Source: Heterobilharzia americana (lineage: Eukaryota > Platyhelminthes > Trematoda > Strigeidida > Schistosomatidae). Taken from it: 64,000 nt of DNA. Within the stretch, counting starts at the first letter, position 1; every line of letters starts with the position of its first letter. The position numbers were made by a program, and so were the translations under genes. The stretch is taken from contig OX104130.1 in assembly GCA_944470555.2 (NCBI GenBank), positions 48,145,491 through 48,209,490 on the forward strand, written 5' to 3'. The notes beneath the pieces are model-generated. The model worked only from the letters and a program-made list of their open reading frames with translations, was not told the DNA's origin and did no database searches. Of the stretch, positions 1 through 13,000 are shown in pieces.

Positions 1-680
1 TCTATCTGCGTCCATCATTAGTTTGATGTCTGCGGACGCCATGTGAGAAAGTGCCTCTCCTTATTCCCAAAGTTATTGCTTGTCAGAAGCAAGTGACTGC
101 CGGAACAAAATTGCAATAGACGATCACCGTCGTCGGTTCGTTGGCATAGGATTCCGTAGATACCTCCCAGATGCCTTTCCGATTGGCTCAACTTCCCTAC
201 TTGAGCGTTGAACTCACCTACCATTATGACTCTATCTGAATGTTTTGCTTTCTGTAGCAAAATTGACAGCTTCTCATAGAATTCATCCTTTGTAGCATCC
301 GAACTACCGTCGGTGGGTGAGTAGGCTGACATTGCGAACAGGCATCGCCTAGTCTCAAGACCCCTCCTAGTCCTTACAGATCCATTCGATCGAACAGCGC
401 ATAGACGGCTGTTTGCTGGAAACCAGTCGAAGAGCGCACTTCCTGTTCTACGACTCAATGCTATGCGTATACCAATGAGTCCACGAGAGCTGGGCATTGC
501 TTCTCCGGATACTTTCAAAGCGAATTTTGAAGATTCACTACTATGGCCAAGTGGGGTCAATTAAATAAGCACACCTGGGTCCTGTATACGTGTCTCAGAG
601 ACAAAGCACATATTCTTGGCTAGAAATTCCAGAGTTCTGCTGAGTGACGCTTGCTGTTCGGTTTGACACATAGTTTCGGC
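1..680 (-). pseudogene. LINE endonuclease (EEP fold) relic, truncated by window edge
   Basis: The minus strand encodes the apurinic-like endonuclease domain of a non-LTR retrotransposon, distinct from the RTE copies further right. Reading from about 676 downward I see an N-terminal segment ending in SETRIQD, which holds the catalytic Glu of the EEP fold. An in-frame stop lies near 564. The frame then stays open to position 18 and includes VGEFNAQVGKLSQSERHLGG, where families normally have GDFNAQVG, so a catalytic-loop Asp has become Glu. The segment ends in RHFLTWRP, two stops, and then WTQID in the same frame running off the left edge. The two breaks and the altered loop say it is a dead copy. 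Clade (RTE or CR1) cannot be fixed from this part alone. Confidence 0.8.
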
Positions 681-1357
681 GATTAAATATCCTACATGAA
701 ATCAGCAGAAAGTTGGGTGGTAGGAGAATAAGAATGAGGTATCAAGGGCTTTGATCGTTGGCAGTGGTCACAGAATAAGAGGTTGGAGGTGTAAGAGGCT
801 TAACAGTATCAGGAGGCGAAGGCAAAAAATGAGACAGAGATGAAGAAGATAAGTTATGTGTGATTGTGTACTACTTGAAGCATGCGAGTGGTCAACACTT
901 TCTGGCTGCCCACACCATGGAAGGCTATTTCTTTTTGAGGTGTCTGAAAAAGAAGAGCTAGTGCGTTTCCTCAGAGCCCAGGGGACATCTACTTGAGGCT
1001 GGTCACATACACCCTTTTTGATGCTACGACAACTGGCTTGTAGTATGGGAAAAGTGGTTCAACCTACATCCTGTGGTTTTAGATTACTACTAACCACTAG
1101 TGACTGATATAAGCCGCCACAATGCGTCATCTCATTGTTTGAGAACATGTTGGGAGTAACTGCTTCTTTGTGACCCCAAATGTAATAGCCTTTCTAGTGG
1201 GGTTTGATCTCGAGGCAACAAGTGTTCCACCAGATGACTAGATGATTTTAATAGGATGGAAAATATTTATGACTCAGGATGAGGATGATAGTGGTTTGGC
1301 GTTTTCTGAACATTGATATTTTGTTATGTAACTTAAATGTAGGGTAGTGTTACGTGC

Positions 1358-1693
1358 TTACTGATTTGAAGTAATTGCCCTGTCTTCTGTCCAACTGATA
1401 AATACTTTTTGATAAAGTTGTTTGGATAACCATTGGTTTTGAACACTGCGCTGGTATTTTTCTTCGGTTTTCCGTACAGCTTCAGTGCTGCAATGTGTTT
1501 TGGTGCTTGGGAATAATGTTTGTATGTAATATTTCTTATGGACTGTAGGATGACTGGCTTTGTAGTTCAGAATTTGATGTGTGTTAGTGATTTTCCTGTA
1601 CACTTGAGTTTGAAAATTCTCTTCATGTGTTCTGCTGATGTGGACATCTAAGAATGGAATTTTGTTGGATGTTTCCTTTGTTTGCGGAGTCAC
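1358..1693 (-). pseudogene. Penelope-like element reverse transcriptase, C-terminal fragment
   Basis: A 111-codon open stretch on the minus strand contains the PLE hallmark downstream of the palm: IPFLDVHISRT, then a VYRK motif, then HQILNYKASHP, TLFPSTKTHCST and the LSKQLYQKVF block. This order matches the region between the RT thumb and the linker to the GIY-YIG endonuclease in Penelope-like elements. Neither the RT catalytic core nor the endonuclease is adjacent, so it is a fragment. It directly abuts the truncated 3' side of RTE copy 1 at about 1694-1697, in the same orientation. That suggests either a nested insertion or a deletion that fused two elements. Confidence 0.78.
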
Positions 1694-1868
1694 ATCTAAA
1701 CTGCCTCTTCTGTCAACTTGTTGGTTTCTGCCTGTAGATCATCGAGTTTGTGCGACACTAGACACAAATCATCATCAGCGAAATCCAAATCTCTCTCTGA
1801 GGTCTCTTCATCGTTCAAACAGACTATCCCCCTCTTCTCACAGCTGCTCACAGTTGTCGGTTGCATGC

Positions 1869-1896
1869 TCCAGTCCAGTCCAGTCCAGTCCAGTCG
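1869..1896. repeat. (CCAGT)5 microsatellite inside RTE copy 1
   Basis: Five perfect CCAGT units. The matching position of RTE copy 2 (near 19267) has a single GGACT followed by GGATC, so the array grew from a sequence present once in the element. Confidence 0.85.
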
Positions 1897-2200
1897 ACCA
1901 CAGTCTGGAAGATCATCGGTGATGATAGTAGGCGGCAGAATCGTCTTTCTGCTGTCTTCAGTTGAAAGGCAGCAATGTGCTGTACTGTGATTTCCATTGT
2001 GAATCACTCGGCATGTAGTGTCATCATATAGTATATAGCTGTTGAATGAGGTTGATGAAAGTTTGTGGCACTAAAATTGTAGTGTTGAAGCAGCTGCCAA
2101 ATCGCTTCTCGGTCAACGCTGTCGAATGCTTTTCAAAGTCGATTAAGTTGGGGTAATGTAAAGTATTGAGTGCCATTCGATGCTGTGTTCTGTGATGATG

Positions 2201-2264
2201 CGTAGCGTAGCGTTGTGTTGTTGTGTTGTGTTGTTTTGTGTTGTGTTGTGTTGTGTTGTGTTGC
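2201..2264. repeat. (TGTTG)n array inside RTE copy 1
   Basis: Imperfect pentanucleotide array of about 60 bp in the reverse-transcriptase coding region. Copy 4 has only a short version of the array at the matching place (near 53813-53830), and copies 2 and 3 have none. Confidence 0.85.
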
Positions 2265-2674
2265 AATTTGACTTGCACATGATTTGTTCTTGTTGAAGGC
2301 AGCCTGTCAGCCATTCAATCAGCCAACGTGTTCCGGTGGTTATTTTGAATCGAGAGCATTGTTTATTCTCTCCAGGATGATGCGATTTAATATTCTGCTG
2401 GGTGTGGACAGGAGCATGAATCGTCGCCAGTTCTTGCAAAGATTTATGTCTCCCTTCTTTGAGAGTGCCGCGTGCCTCTCGATCAACGATGACCTCTCTT
2501 CCTCTGTTGTCGGCTCCCAGTTTCGCATTCATGTCACCTCACCCATTAGAGTGGATTTTGATGTCGGCATCATGGTTTGGGTGTCTTGTCTTGTCTTGTC
2601 TTGTCCAGTACTGATTGTAGTTGTTTGTAGAATTCCTCCTTCTTCTCTTCATCTGTATTTTCTGTGGGTGCCTA

Positions 2675-2825
2675 GTGCAGTGTAGTGTAGTGTAGTGTAG
2701 TGTAGTGTAGTGTAGTGTAGTGTAGTGTAGTGTAGTGTAGTGTAGTGTAGTGTAGTGTAGTGTAGTGTAGTGTAGTGTAGTGTAGTGTAGTGTGGTGCAG
2801 TTTAATGGAGTTTAGTGTAGTGTAG
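2675..2825. repeat. (TGTAG)n array inside RTE copy 1
   Basis: About 115 bp of perfect TGTAG units with a degenerate edge to about 2825, set in the endonuclease coding region. The matching place holds no array in copy 2 (about 17530), a 10-odd bp insertion in copy 3 (about 34575-34590), and a few ACACT units in copy 4 (about 51980-52015). Confidence 0.92.
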
Positions 2826-3144
2826 CAATGTATGATTTTGACTTTCCTTCCTTTTGATTTGAATTTTGTTGTCATGATGCTGATGCTGCAGAAGGAGACT
2901 GGTTCCCATTGCCTGAGAGTGTTTGATGCTGTTGGGGACATTATGATGGTCACTGGAAGACTCAGTGTGCTCGTGGTTATCGTCTGTGTGACAATATCGG
3001 AGTAGACTGGATTTTTATTGACTGTCCAGTTGACAGTTAGGAGAGTGCACTTTCATTGCATCTTCATATTCCTCGCAGATTCCTATCACAGCACTTCAAT
3101 GCTATATCTTCTCATCTCTTTTGCAATCTGGGCAGCCTTGCTAC

Positions 3145-3329
<185 letters not shown>

Positions 3330-3604
3330 TTCAAACATCGTGCGGACATTCCATATTCATATGCCTACTTTCGTTTTCATCGAGAGAAGAGATGATACAT
3401 CTGCCAATCGGCTTCTCGAAGGCTTTCACCAACCGGCATCATTTCGTCACCCCGATTCCAGTGAGAAATAAGTTTTTTTATTGTTTATATTTTCTTTGTG
3501 CTTTGATGTTTATTTAGCGATTGGAATGTTGTTTTGGTGTAGGTTCGCTAGCTGCACTCCAGCGCTTACCTCATGTTCGAGACTTGGTCCACCGATTGGT
3601 TACT

Positions 3605-6600
3605 TTTAGTACTATTTTCGAGATTTGACTTGAAGAGGTCGCTATCATCGAAGTTCTTTTGTTTCCTTCCCTTTCGATCTTATAAATAGTTATTTCCTAT
3701 TAAATTTGCTTAACAATATGTGTGAACAAGCAAATAATTCATTCACTCACTTTAGTAAGGCTATTAAGAACACCTGTAAACTGATTCGTTTTACACAAAC
3801 ACCCCTTGGTATATACATTTAATAGTTATGATAGATTTTACTTTTGTCATCTAGTCATACGGTTATTAAACGACATTCGATTAAATTATGGTGGGCATTT
3901 TTTCTTCACTACGGGAAACCTACTGCATCTCTTTATAACAGCATGCAAATAAGAAGTGAATTAAAAGTGAGTGATATTCAAGTAGACAAGAATATATGAG
4001 AGGAGAGGTGATGAGCGAATGAATATTGATGAAAATATGTGAAATATCGATGAAAAGGTGTGCATGCATCTATGCCATGACGACCAATTTGGAAGACACT
4101 AGGTGGGCAACCTACAACTCAATACACACCTCAGACCAACGGTAGGTGCTTTCGTATTTCGTTGTCACGTTTTGGTCTGACATTACATTCGGTGGCAAGC
4201 AGACATTGGCTGATGTAGTTGTAAATTATTTTTGAACTCGGTCATTGACATATGTTCAGTGCTAATCGAAGTCTATGGATGAAGCCTTCAAAGAAGTAAA
4301 TTCTCTCACTAGAGGACTAAGTGATATGAGTTAGTCTAAGTAGAGACATAAGTTTCTTTCAGAGCGTAGATATAATTTGGTGGTGAGTCTGAACAACCAT
4401 GGAGTGTATGTCTACGTCTTACTATAGATTGACTCGTAACGTGCGACATAGAAATTCACTATTCTTTTCACTGACTGACCTTCATCATTACCAGTTTCCC
4501 TGGCGGTTAGTAAGAATCACTTTCAGGATTGGATTATTACTAGTGATATAAATTTCAACTTAAGAGTTAGTACCGCCTTTTCATTAATAGCAACTTGCAA
4601 AATAAGTTTGGTACTATCTAAACCAAGTACACATTCAAATACAGTAATGGTTGGTTTGTCATTAATATGTGCTTTATTAGATGCTCTGAGTCACTGAACG
4701 GTAGATACTAAGATTTTTTTCAAAGATATCATAGTTGCCAACTTTCAATAATAATTCGAAGAACTACACAAAACGATTACATTCTTCCTTATAATAGCAG
4801 TATTTTACTATTCAAAGAAACAGTAATCGTCAAGGCAGTTCAACAGATTGACGCTGAATAAAGTAACTGATAGTAGCTAGGAAAATGGAGTCGGGAATTA
4901 CAACGGTTACCCATCGATGAAAAGGATAATAGATGGTATTCACTACCAGTATGTGAGTTTTCTCAACCCGAACTTATATAGGTTTGTGGGTGAGTGTTCC
5001 TGAAGAGTTTCGAGCTGGGACGAAACAGTCTACCGTAATTTCTACTGGTCTTCAACTGAATGTCAGCCTCTCATGAATACTATCTTGAAATGAATCAATT
5101 CAACACAAAAAATATCCAATTCAAAACAATAAACCATGTAGCTTTCATTCCTGGCTGATAACTTAAGAGGAGTGGAAAAATCTGATAACTGTATACATTC
5201 AAGTTAATTTTTCCCCATATGTTTATGATACTGAAAATTAGCGCATTTTTGACCGTTATCCTATTTTCAGGCTTATCATCACACATACACACCCTCCTTT
5301 TCTTAATACGTTGTTTGAACTATTGAACTAACTCACTATGGTTAACATTTCACTGTCAGTTTTAAAAAAATCTTTCAATCATGACTAATTGTTACAAACA
5401 CCAAATGGGGCTTCACTACAAATCATTTATGGACCATTATATAAAATGAAGGCGATCAAAAATCCCATAATGACACAAATAATCATAGTGTATTAAAATG
5501 TCTTATTTTATCTTCAATGTAATTTTTTCACATTTTCACACTATATGCAGTGCATATGCGCACACACAGGCATCACAGTGACGACATGAATTAATGTGGT
5601 ATCGTTGACATTCTCCGTCCTTACATGTACACTACATTTGTATACTATCTTGTCTGGCAATTCATGTAAAAAATGACAGGTTCAGTGCCCACTTAAATGA
5701 CTCATTTATTGAATTATAATAATTCATGTGCAGATAATTCTCACTCAATTTTCATATTTTTGTGAAAATATAATGAAATCAGTGTGTGTTCTGATGTGGT
5801 GTGAGTGCATGATGAACGGGAGATGGGGTCAGATGGAAGGCAAGTGATGACGGCATAATTTTGCATAACGGTAGTAGGAGAAAAGAGACAGTTGAAAAAA
5901 TAGTATTATTCGGATGCTCTTAAGCAAAATAAGTTACAAATGATTTTTCGGAGTTCAAATTATTTAATAAATAGCGTTCGTTACAAGTGTCTGTCGATGC
6001 TACATGTCAAAATTTTCTATATGCTAAGACAGATATTGAGGTCGGAGAAATGTGTGTACAAGAGTGTGTGCGTGTAAACCATACAATGAGATAAAGGCCA
6101 CATTGACTTCATAGTTCATTACGCGTAAAGGTAGGCAAGTACAAAAAACTGCTAATTTACTTGATAACGGATAGTATTTACTGTCAAAAGAATATCTACT
6201 GATTGCTTCGGATGATATGGATTTCTCTTTGTGAAATTTTAACTGCAAATGGCCAGTATGGTTAGATTAGCAGGGATAAAAAAAATTTCATTTCAAATGC
6301 TGGATAGTCTGTCAAAAAAAGTATTAATTTTTTTGTTGTACTAAGTGTAAATACATTTGACGGGTTCGACTAGAATAAACACTGATTTTTTGTTGATTAC
6401 ATAATTTACAGCTTAGTAGCAGTAGTAGGGACGGAAGTACCAATCAAGGCTGTTATTTAGTAGTGTTTTAAGTATTTCACATAAGTCTTCTTTACCTTAT
6501 CATGTTTGACTTTCCGCCTACAAACCAATACCGTTTCCCACCTTTTTGCGTAAGAAATTGTTCAGATACAACTCATTGGTTTAATAATTCAACGTTTAAT

Positions 6601-7780
6601 CAGAGTCCTGAATTTAAGTCCCACTCCGTGTGTCAGGATACGCAGTAGGATTATACATCCTCACATATTAAGTGTGGCTCACAGCTTAGTATGTCAACCT
6701 GTTTAGGATTTGGTCTTGTGCGAACCTGATAGACGCAGAGACCAATCACTAGTTATTCATACTTCCAATATACTCACTAGTCCAAGACCAAGAAAGAACA
6801 CAAGAGAGTTGTGAGGTGGAATAGCACATTTGATAGACCATGCGAAAATACCGATGCGTTCCGACTAACTGGCTAGAGGATCGTGTCAAGCAACGCATCA
6901 AAAAAAGACAACGTCCCAAATGGTGTGGTTACTTGACCATGGGGTTTCCCCTTGACAAGTTCGTTAAAACTATGAAGTTGGCAGCAATTTTGAAAATCGT
7001 GGAACCCTAGGTTGTTAATTCTAAGGAATCATTTGTCGCTGCATTTGCACCAGGTTGAAATGTATACACAAAGGTATATATCGCTGTTATGTAGGATTCC
7101 GATGAGTAGAGTTTGATAACAATTTTCAGTTTCAGTAGAAAATAATCACATCCTACCGATGAAATCTCACACTCTACGTCTGTTGAGTTTAGGAGAAACA
7201 TTTACAACCATGTAAAATAGCGTCATAGATTCCTGTTAGTCGCCTTTAACCACCTAGAGTTTTAAACATGCAAAGTAGGAATAGAAGCATCAATATTAAG
7301 CGGTAAATCTTATTACTTGTTATTTACATCAGACGTAAACTCAATACTATTATATTAGACCAGCTACTTGCACCCACCTGTTTTATCCTTTGACATCCAA
7401 CAACAATACACTAATTAAAGTAATTTATTTGGAAAGTAGAGGTTGAGTACAATATTTTCCTATTACATAGTATCACATCCTTTTTATCCCAAGTTGACTG
7501 TATTCTAAGAGTGAAATGAGTTTAGCATACGAAACAACTTTTATTTTAATCGGCAGAAAATTTAAACCTGTGGATTCTCTTGTTTCATTCTGGAAGATGA
7601 CAAACCATAACATAAATAAATCAAAAGTGTAGCTTACTTACTATGATACACAAAAAAGTTATAATAGGCTTTCTGGATCCTCAGTATTAGCTGAATTAGT
7701 TCAAAGACTAGCCATAGGCATTTTCATAAAATGAAACCTATTATTACTCTTCCTACAGCAACATTCTAGTTGGACAGAGT
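3605..7780. other. Stretch without a recognised gene
   Basis: AT-rich sequence with only short, unconserved open frames. I see no transposon domain, tRNA-like sequence or coherent exon in it. Confidence 0.5.
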
Positions 7781-7904
7781 ACGATTATGTGGTTAAGATT
7801 GGAACTTGATTGGACAATCCATAGTAATCTATTTGCAGCAAAGGAAGCAACTCTTGCAGCACTAATATTTGCATCCTCTTTGCCTCCACCACTAGGAAAC
7901 TATG

Positions 7905-8060
7905 GACCACTGGACTTCGACTCTGTGGCTGAATGGTTAACCCGCTCTCCGTCAAACCTGAAAGTTCTGAGTTGGATTTCTCGTAGGGTTGTGGGTGTGT
8001 ACTGCTGAGAAGTACTGTACTAGCAAGAAGCAGCTGTCCGCTGCTCCAATGGTTCTCCAA
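7905..8060 (+). repeat. tRNA-derived SINE-like repeat (Ser/Leu-tRNA type)
   Basis: The block starting GTGGCTGAATGGTTAA matches a pol III A box as found in class II (Ser/Leu-like) tRNAs. About 50 bases on, GAGTTGGATTTCTC is a degraded B box (compare GAGTTCGAATCTC). The tRNA fold is not intact, so this is read as a retroposed relic and not a tRNA gene. A related copy lies on the minus strand near 27.0 kb. Confidence 0.55.
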
Positions 8061-8344
8061 ATAATGTTCGTCTTGTTCTTACATAGCATAATCCAATAGA
8101 CTTATGCATGATATTTTCAACATCGTCTGTGAAATCCAAGAGCTAGCGCATAATTCGACCAATTCAGTCCTAGAAACTCAATAGGCTGGGAAACCTACAT
8201 TCTCAGTAAACTGAAACCAATAAAAATGAGGTAAGAATTTACCGTAACCAGATAATCATAAAAGCTCTCAACTATGAACGCTGGGTTCAAGTTTCAATAG
8301 GGCAACCAAAACGATCCCAAAACTCCTACTAGTGGGATGAAACG

Positions 8345-8720
8345 CATGTGTTTGGCCTGTACTACTAACATAGGGCTTCAGTGGCACATAACCATTTCAC
8401 TCTCTTCTCTGCAGTCTCCTTAACCTGGCCCCACCAATGCCCATAAAATTTCATTTCTTCCTCACACCATCTCCTCCATGTCATCCTCACTTCGGACACC
8501 CAACTCGTCGTTTCCCCTTCAGCTTCCAATCGACGGCCTGATCTGGCCTGGCTCGCGATGTCCCCAATCGGTCTTCTCAGTGTATCCCCAATCAAATCCA
8601 TCTCCACTTTCTTCTGCATATTTGTTAGGCGATGGGTTCTTGGTTGGTTCGTTGCCAGCCAGAATTCCTTCTTGCTTATTCTTATCATTCTGGCCATCTG
8701 ATCCTCAGTAACTTTGCCTA
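8345..8720 (-). mobile_element. RTE-clade 3' end fragment (C-terminal ORF region)
   Basis: The minus strand encodes the C-terminal tail of the RTE polyprotein: ISKKEFWLATNQP, a basic Trp-rich segment, LRRPIGDIASQA, then TWRRWCEEEM and KWLCATEALC. Copy 2 has the same blocks at 19.83-20.14 kb. The copy is truncated upstream, and the terminal TAA-rich tail is lost. It meets, head-to-head, an RTE 5'UTR starting at about 8720. Confidence 0.85.
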
Positions 8721-8868
8721 ATTACCTAGTTCACCAGTTACTAGCAGGTCCTAAGCCCGGATAAAGAGGGGAGGCTGGGCAAAGGGCTAGCAACCCTACC
8801 CCGTGAAACCAATCCGATCACTGAAGAAACTTCAAGGCGAAAGAAAATATAAAAAATGAAAATAGACT
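8720..8868 (+). mobile_element. RTE-clade 5'UTR fragment, inverted relative to the adjoining 3' end
   Basis: Contains the family 5' signature (TTACTAGCAGG, then CCTAAGCCCGGATAAAGAG, then GGGCTAGCAACCCTACCCCG), which also opens the copies at 16.96, 33.98 and 51.43 kb. It begins at the element's own 5' terminus, directly at the junction with the inverted 3' fragment, and stops before the coding region. Confidence 0.85.
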
Positions 8869-9639
8869 AGCCGATATAATTACTACAATTTATCTCTCTA
8901 CCGGTTTAATGAATTCCAGTTCAAGAAAAACAAACTGAATATGGTCACCGCTTTCTTGGAAAATATATTGACAGTCCAATTCTCAACATTGGTTGACTGA
9001 TAGTAAGTTTTTTCCCATGTTCACAGTTTCTTGTTATGTCAGTAGTTTAGTAAAATCGTGATTTCAGTATGAGTGATCAAATATAAGCTGCAGTATCTAC
9101 TGATTAGCCTTAGTTTAAAGGACAACTGTTCATTTGTGGGTTGGTCATGATAGAGATGAGGAATTTAAACCTCAGTATGTCATGCATAACGTCAGAATAA
9201 AATAACAGTATGCACGTAAATGAAGATACTTTGGTAGAATAACAGTATCCTCAGCAACTGTCAGTCTAGACATGTTTTTGACTTCATCAAGCAATCAACA
9301 AGAATCACTAATTCTGAGCTAAGATGAAACAAAACGAAATCACTTGAAAGAAAAGTCTTCACTAAACAAACGGGAGGAATTCATTTCGTAAACATATTTA
9401 CACAGCTATAATATATGTTCCGCTCAATACTACTGTTAGTAATGCTGTTTTCACCAGCATTAAAAACGGTATTTTTCTAAGTTTGAGTAACCATTATTTG
9501 TTGGCGTTAGCGAATTCAGCAAATAGGACTTAAGATACCTGATTCAACGCTCTTGAGAAGAATGTATGTAGAATCCAGTGCATCGTTATTCTCAATGAAA
9601 TGCAAACCTAGAACCAAACGTTTCAAACGCTTATACTAC

Positions 9640-9895
9640 CACTGGGTGTTGATCGAAGATGAAATGGAAATTTTGGCCACCTCAGGACTCCAACCAGCGA
9701 CCAGCAGGTCTCCAGTCCAGTGCTCTACTAACTGAGCTACTAGACCTGACTGCTGACCAGATGTTTTTCGTTTTATTTCGCTTACCAAGGGTTTTGCCTG
9801 ACTGCCGTACGAATTCATGACGTTTTACTATCGCTGGATAGTACTCACACTGGCTGCCTAATCAGGACTTCTCAACCCAATCCAAATGTGCTTGA
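9640..9895 (-). repeat. tRNA-related SINE, full-length-like copy
   Basis: On the minus strand a pol III A box lies in GTAGCTCAGTTAGTAGAGC and a diverged B box follows in CGCTGGTTGGAGTCC. Flanking sequence on both sides (a block near GGCAGCCAGTGTGAGTAC upstream and an AATTTCCATTTCATCTTCG tail) is shared with the copy at 23.33-23.58 kb. That makes it a repeat family and not a free-standing tRNA. Confidence 0.75.
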
Positions 9896-9919
9896 ACTAG
9901 AAAGGGGTAGCATAATATT

Positions 9920-10015
9920 GATTATCAGTTTGACTATCTGAGAAAGCCCTGGTTTGGTAGATTTGTATTGATACTGGGCGATGACTGAAGATTAAATGGA
10001 AATTTGGGTGGAGTT
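9920..10015 (-). repeat. SINE tail fragment
   Basis: Matches the downstream tail of the SINE at 23.70-23.79 kb. Shared blocks are TTTGACTATC, the GTTTGGTAG region and ACTGGGCGATGA followed by a TTAAATGGAAATTT block. The tRNA part is absent. Confidence 0.6.
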
Positions 10016-10099
10016 GCTCAGGCTTCGTGTTATTCAAAACACCCATTTTTTTCACAACAGTTTTTTCTAACCATAACAGTGAACCACAGTACAATCAAA

Positions 10100-13000
10100 C
10101 AAAATGAAGTGATGTATTTTGAGGGTTAATGGGGATGAAGTGAAATAAAAGGTCTCCTTTTTTGAAATGTCAAAACAAAAAGTGATTACTATTCATAAAT
10201 CGTAAATTATTCAAGGACATTGTAAACCCTGAAATTATTGTTCTATGCATGAAGTGTATGTATCATGTGCTAAATTGTATTCACTCTCCCTAGTTATCGT
10301 TTGATTCGACATTGTTGAATACAAATCATACTTTGCTGGTTCACTAGTTTGGATCGGAGTGAAATAAGCTTACCTCGAATGAAAGCAAACTACACTACAC
10401 TGTCAACAAAATTTAATATCATGGGCTTTATAAGGAATTAGTGGGATGAAACCCTTGATCGAGGTTTGTTAGTCGTTCTTATTTCTCAGAGAGACATGTT
10501 TGCAAACCTTGACAACAAGCTATGTGAATGTCTGTCGGTCGATCCTCTTGATAAACAATCTCAGCCTGAATAACCACTCACATCAATTGACAGTTCTTCT
10601 TAGTCATATAGGAGTAACCTAAATACTACAGAGTTGTTTCAAACGTATGGGTCAGTTCTCATCCAGCTCAGAATCACTCCAATTCGTACAAGTTACTTGA
10701 AGTGAGATAGTGGTCTCCTTGACCTGAGTGATGAACATTGCTGATCAGTATGAGTATTCCTCAACTGTTCACATTGGTCAGTAGCATATATATAGCACAT
10801 AATACAACTTTCAACCAAACATGAGTGACACCATTTTCGACAGTATCACCTACTAACAGTGTGATATTTCGTTTTCTGAAGGAGACCACCCTGAATTGTT
10901 GATATTCACTTTTACTTAAACATTTCATTAGTCTGCTGTAATGGTGTATGTATATGGGGAAGAATTGCGTGAAGTTTACTTACTTGAATCATTATCACCT
11001 AAAACAATGGATTTGCTAAGTTGATCTGTCCTTTACCCTTGGAATCTTTCTGATCATCAAGGTCAAAATTCAGTAGTTTGATCCAGTCATGTTCCACTCT
11101 TTGTTTGGCTTGAAGTCACACAATGATTAGGTAGATTTTCTGAACTTTAATTGTAAAATAATAGGCAATGGACTTGTTTATAACAAAAAAGGTTAAGTAA
11201 ATAAGAACTCACTTTCACATGGATTACGTAAACTTCCTTATCATTCATCAGATTAATAAAGTAGAACCTTATTGGATAAATAGCATGATTCACCTACTAT
11301 GGTATGAGGGTGAATTAACAGCACAATTAAGCGATTATTCGGTGGCACGTGTATTAAAACCACCTGCTTTTATGCTTCTGAAATGAAATATGATAATCGC
11401 ATAATTATTGATTTGATTAATCATTTAATGGAAAATATACGGTAGAAGTATTCATTATAAGTCGTTGTGTAGACGCTGGTCTTTTAAATGACTATCTAAA
11501 TGAATTGGGTACATGATAGGAAACACGGGTAGGTTCCTACGCCACTAATTCACTCAAGCATTTTTCAAGATTTGCTGAAAATGCTTCCATAATACAACAT
11601 TCGAAACGGCGGAAATCATTGTGATTTTAAAGCCGGTAAAATAATACTGAAAAGAAAAACGCTAAAAGTGACACCGAAATTCCTGTCAAAAGTTATTTGT
11701 AGTAGAACCTGAGCTATTCGTGAACTGTTGGTGGAAGTAAGGATTGCTCAGGCCAATTCGACGGAACTAGTACCTAGAATAAACCAAGTTTGTCCCGAAG
11801 ATGATAAGGCATACAAAAAGATGGAGTTAGTCATTTTGCTTGGAACGGAGTGTTGTAAAGTGCACAGGTTTAGCCGAACAAGTAAAGTTGTAATGTTTAA
11901 CATTGAGACAATCAGCGAATTTAATAGAGAACTTCTTCAGTAGCCTGCTCTGCTCATCGAGTTTCATAAATAGCTACCAGAAAGGGGGAAACGATGGAAA
12001 ATTAAGCTCTGAAGATGATAGTACTTCGCCGGCACGAGAATTCCTCAATTTAAGGTGATTGATATTGATGACAATGAAAAATAATATTATTACTATGTGT
12101 AATGTCTTTGGTTAACTACCCTATGAAACGAAAAACTTCTGTTAGGACAGTGGAGGAGATTTGTAGCTCAGGATGATTATTGATATCTGTGCTCAGGAAG
12201 TCACCTAACCTGATGATGAAGCATCCACGAACAAACGTCAAAGCTCAGAGGACATCTAACGACTAACACTTCCTTTATTGATCAAATACAAGTAAAATAG
12301 CTTCTCACTTACTCTTGAAATGTAATCCTTTCCTTTTCATACCATTTCTTCGTTTCATCTGACCAAATCGAGTGTGTAATGCAAAGCTACCCGTAGTTAA
12401 GAATTATAGACTACTTATTTCACTAGCACCTAAAATGTGGTTCTAAATGTCAGTAGTAAATTTACCTGGCGATAGACACTTTTAACTCGTCAATTAACTT
12501 CAAAGACTGTCGATTACCAGTATGCCTGTTATGGTTTATCTGGGCATGAATGGTGACGATGAACTATTTCTAATGACACTGTGCCTGTAATGCATTTTTA
12601 AAAGTTGTACAGTGATTGTAGAAATCGAAGAATATGTAGCGAAAAAAGCTTAATAAGCGGGTTATCAAGCATAAGTAGACATCTTTTAAATCTATCAATG
12701 AATCAGAAGGGATGTTTTGAATAGATAAGGAATAGATTGAACTCCATCCTTCTTGTAATCATGAAATAAACCCTACGTGGTAATGAAATTCACTCTGATG
12801 CATGGAAGGTGAATAGAATGATTTCATAGATATTTTGTTCATCATCACTACCGTGAATTTCATAGTTGGTGCTCAAACAAATGACGTTTTGGGCAATGCG
12901 ATGTATTACAAAGACTGTCAAGATGCGTTATCTGCCCTCAGCTAAAATGCTACTGATATTTTTAGACGAACAGAGATCCTGTGATCGTCTTGACTGACAG

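Noticed and set aside
12205..12240. CTGATGATGAAGCATCCACGAAC as a possible hammerhead
   Set aside because: No stem II can form between CTGATGA and the GAA without using core bases, and no stem I pairing is visible.
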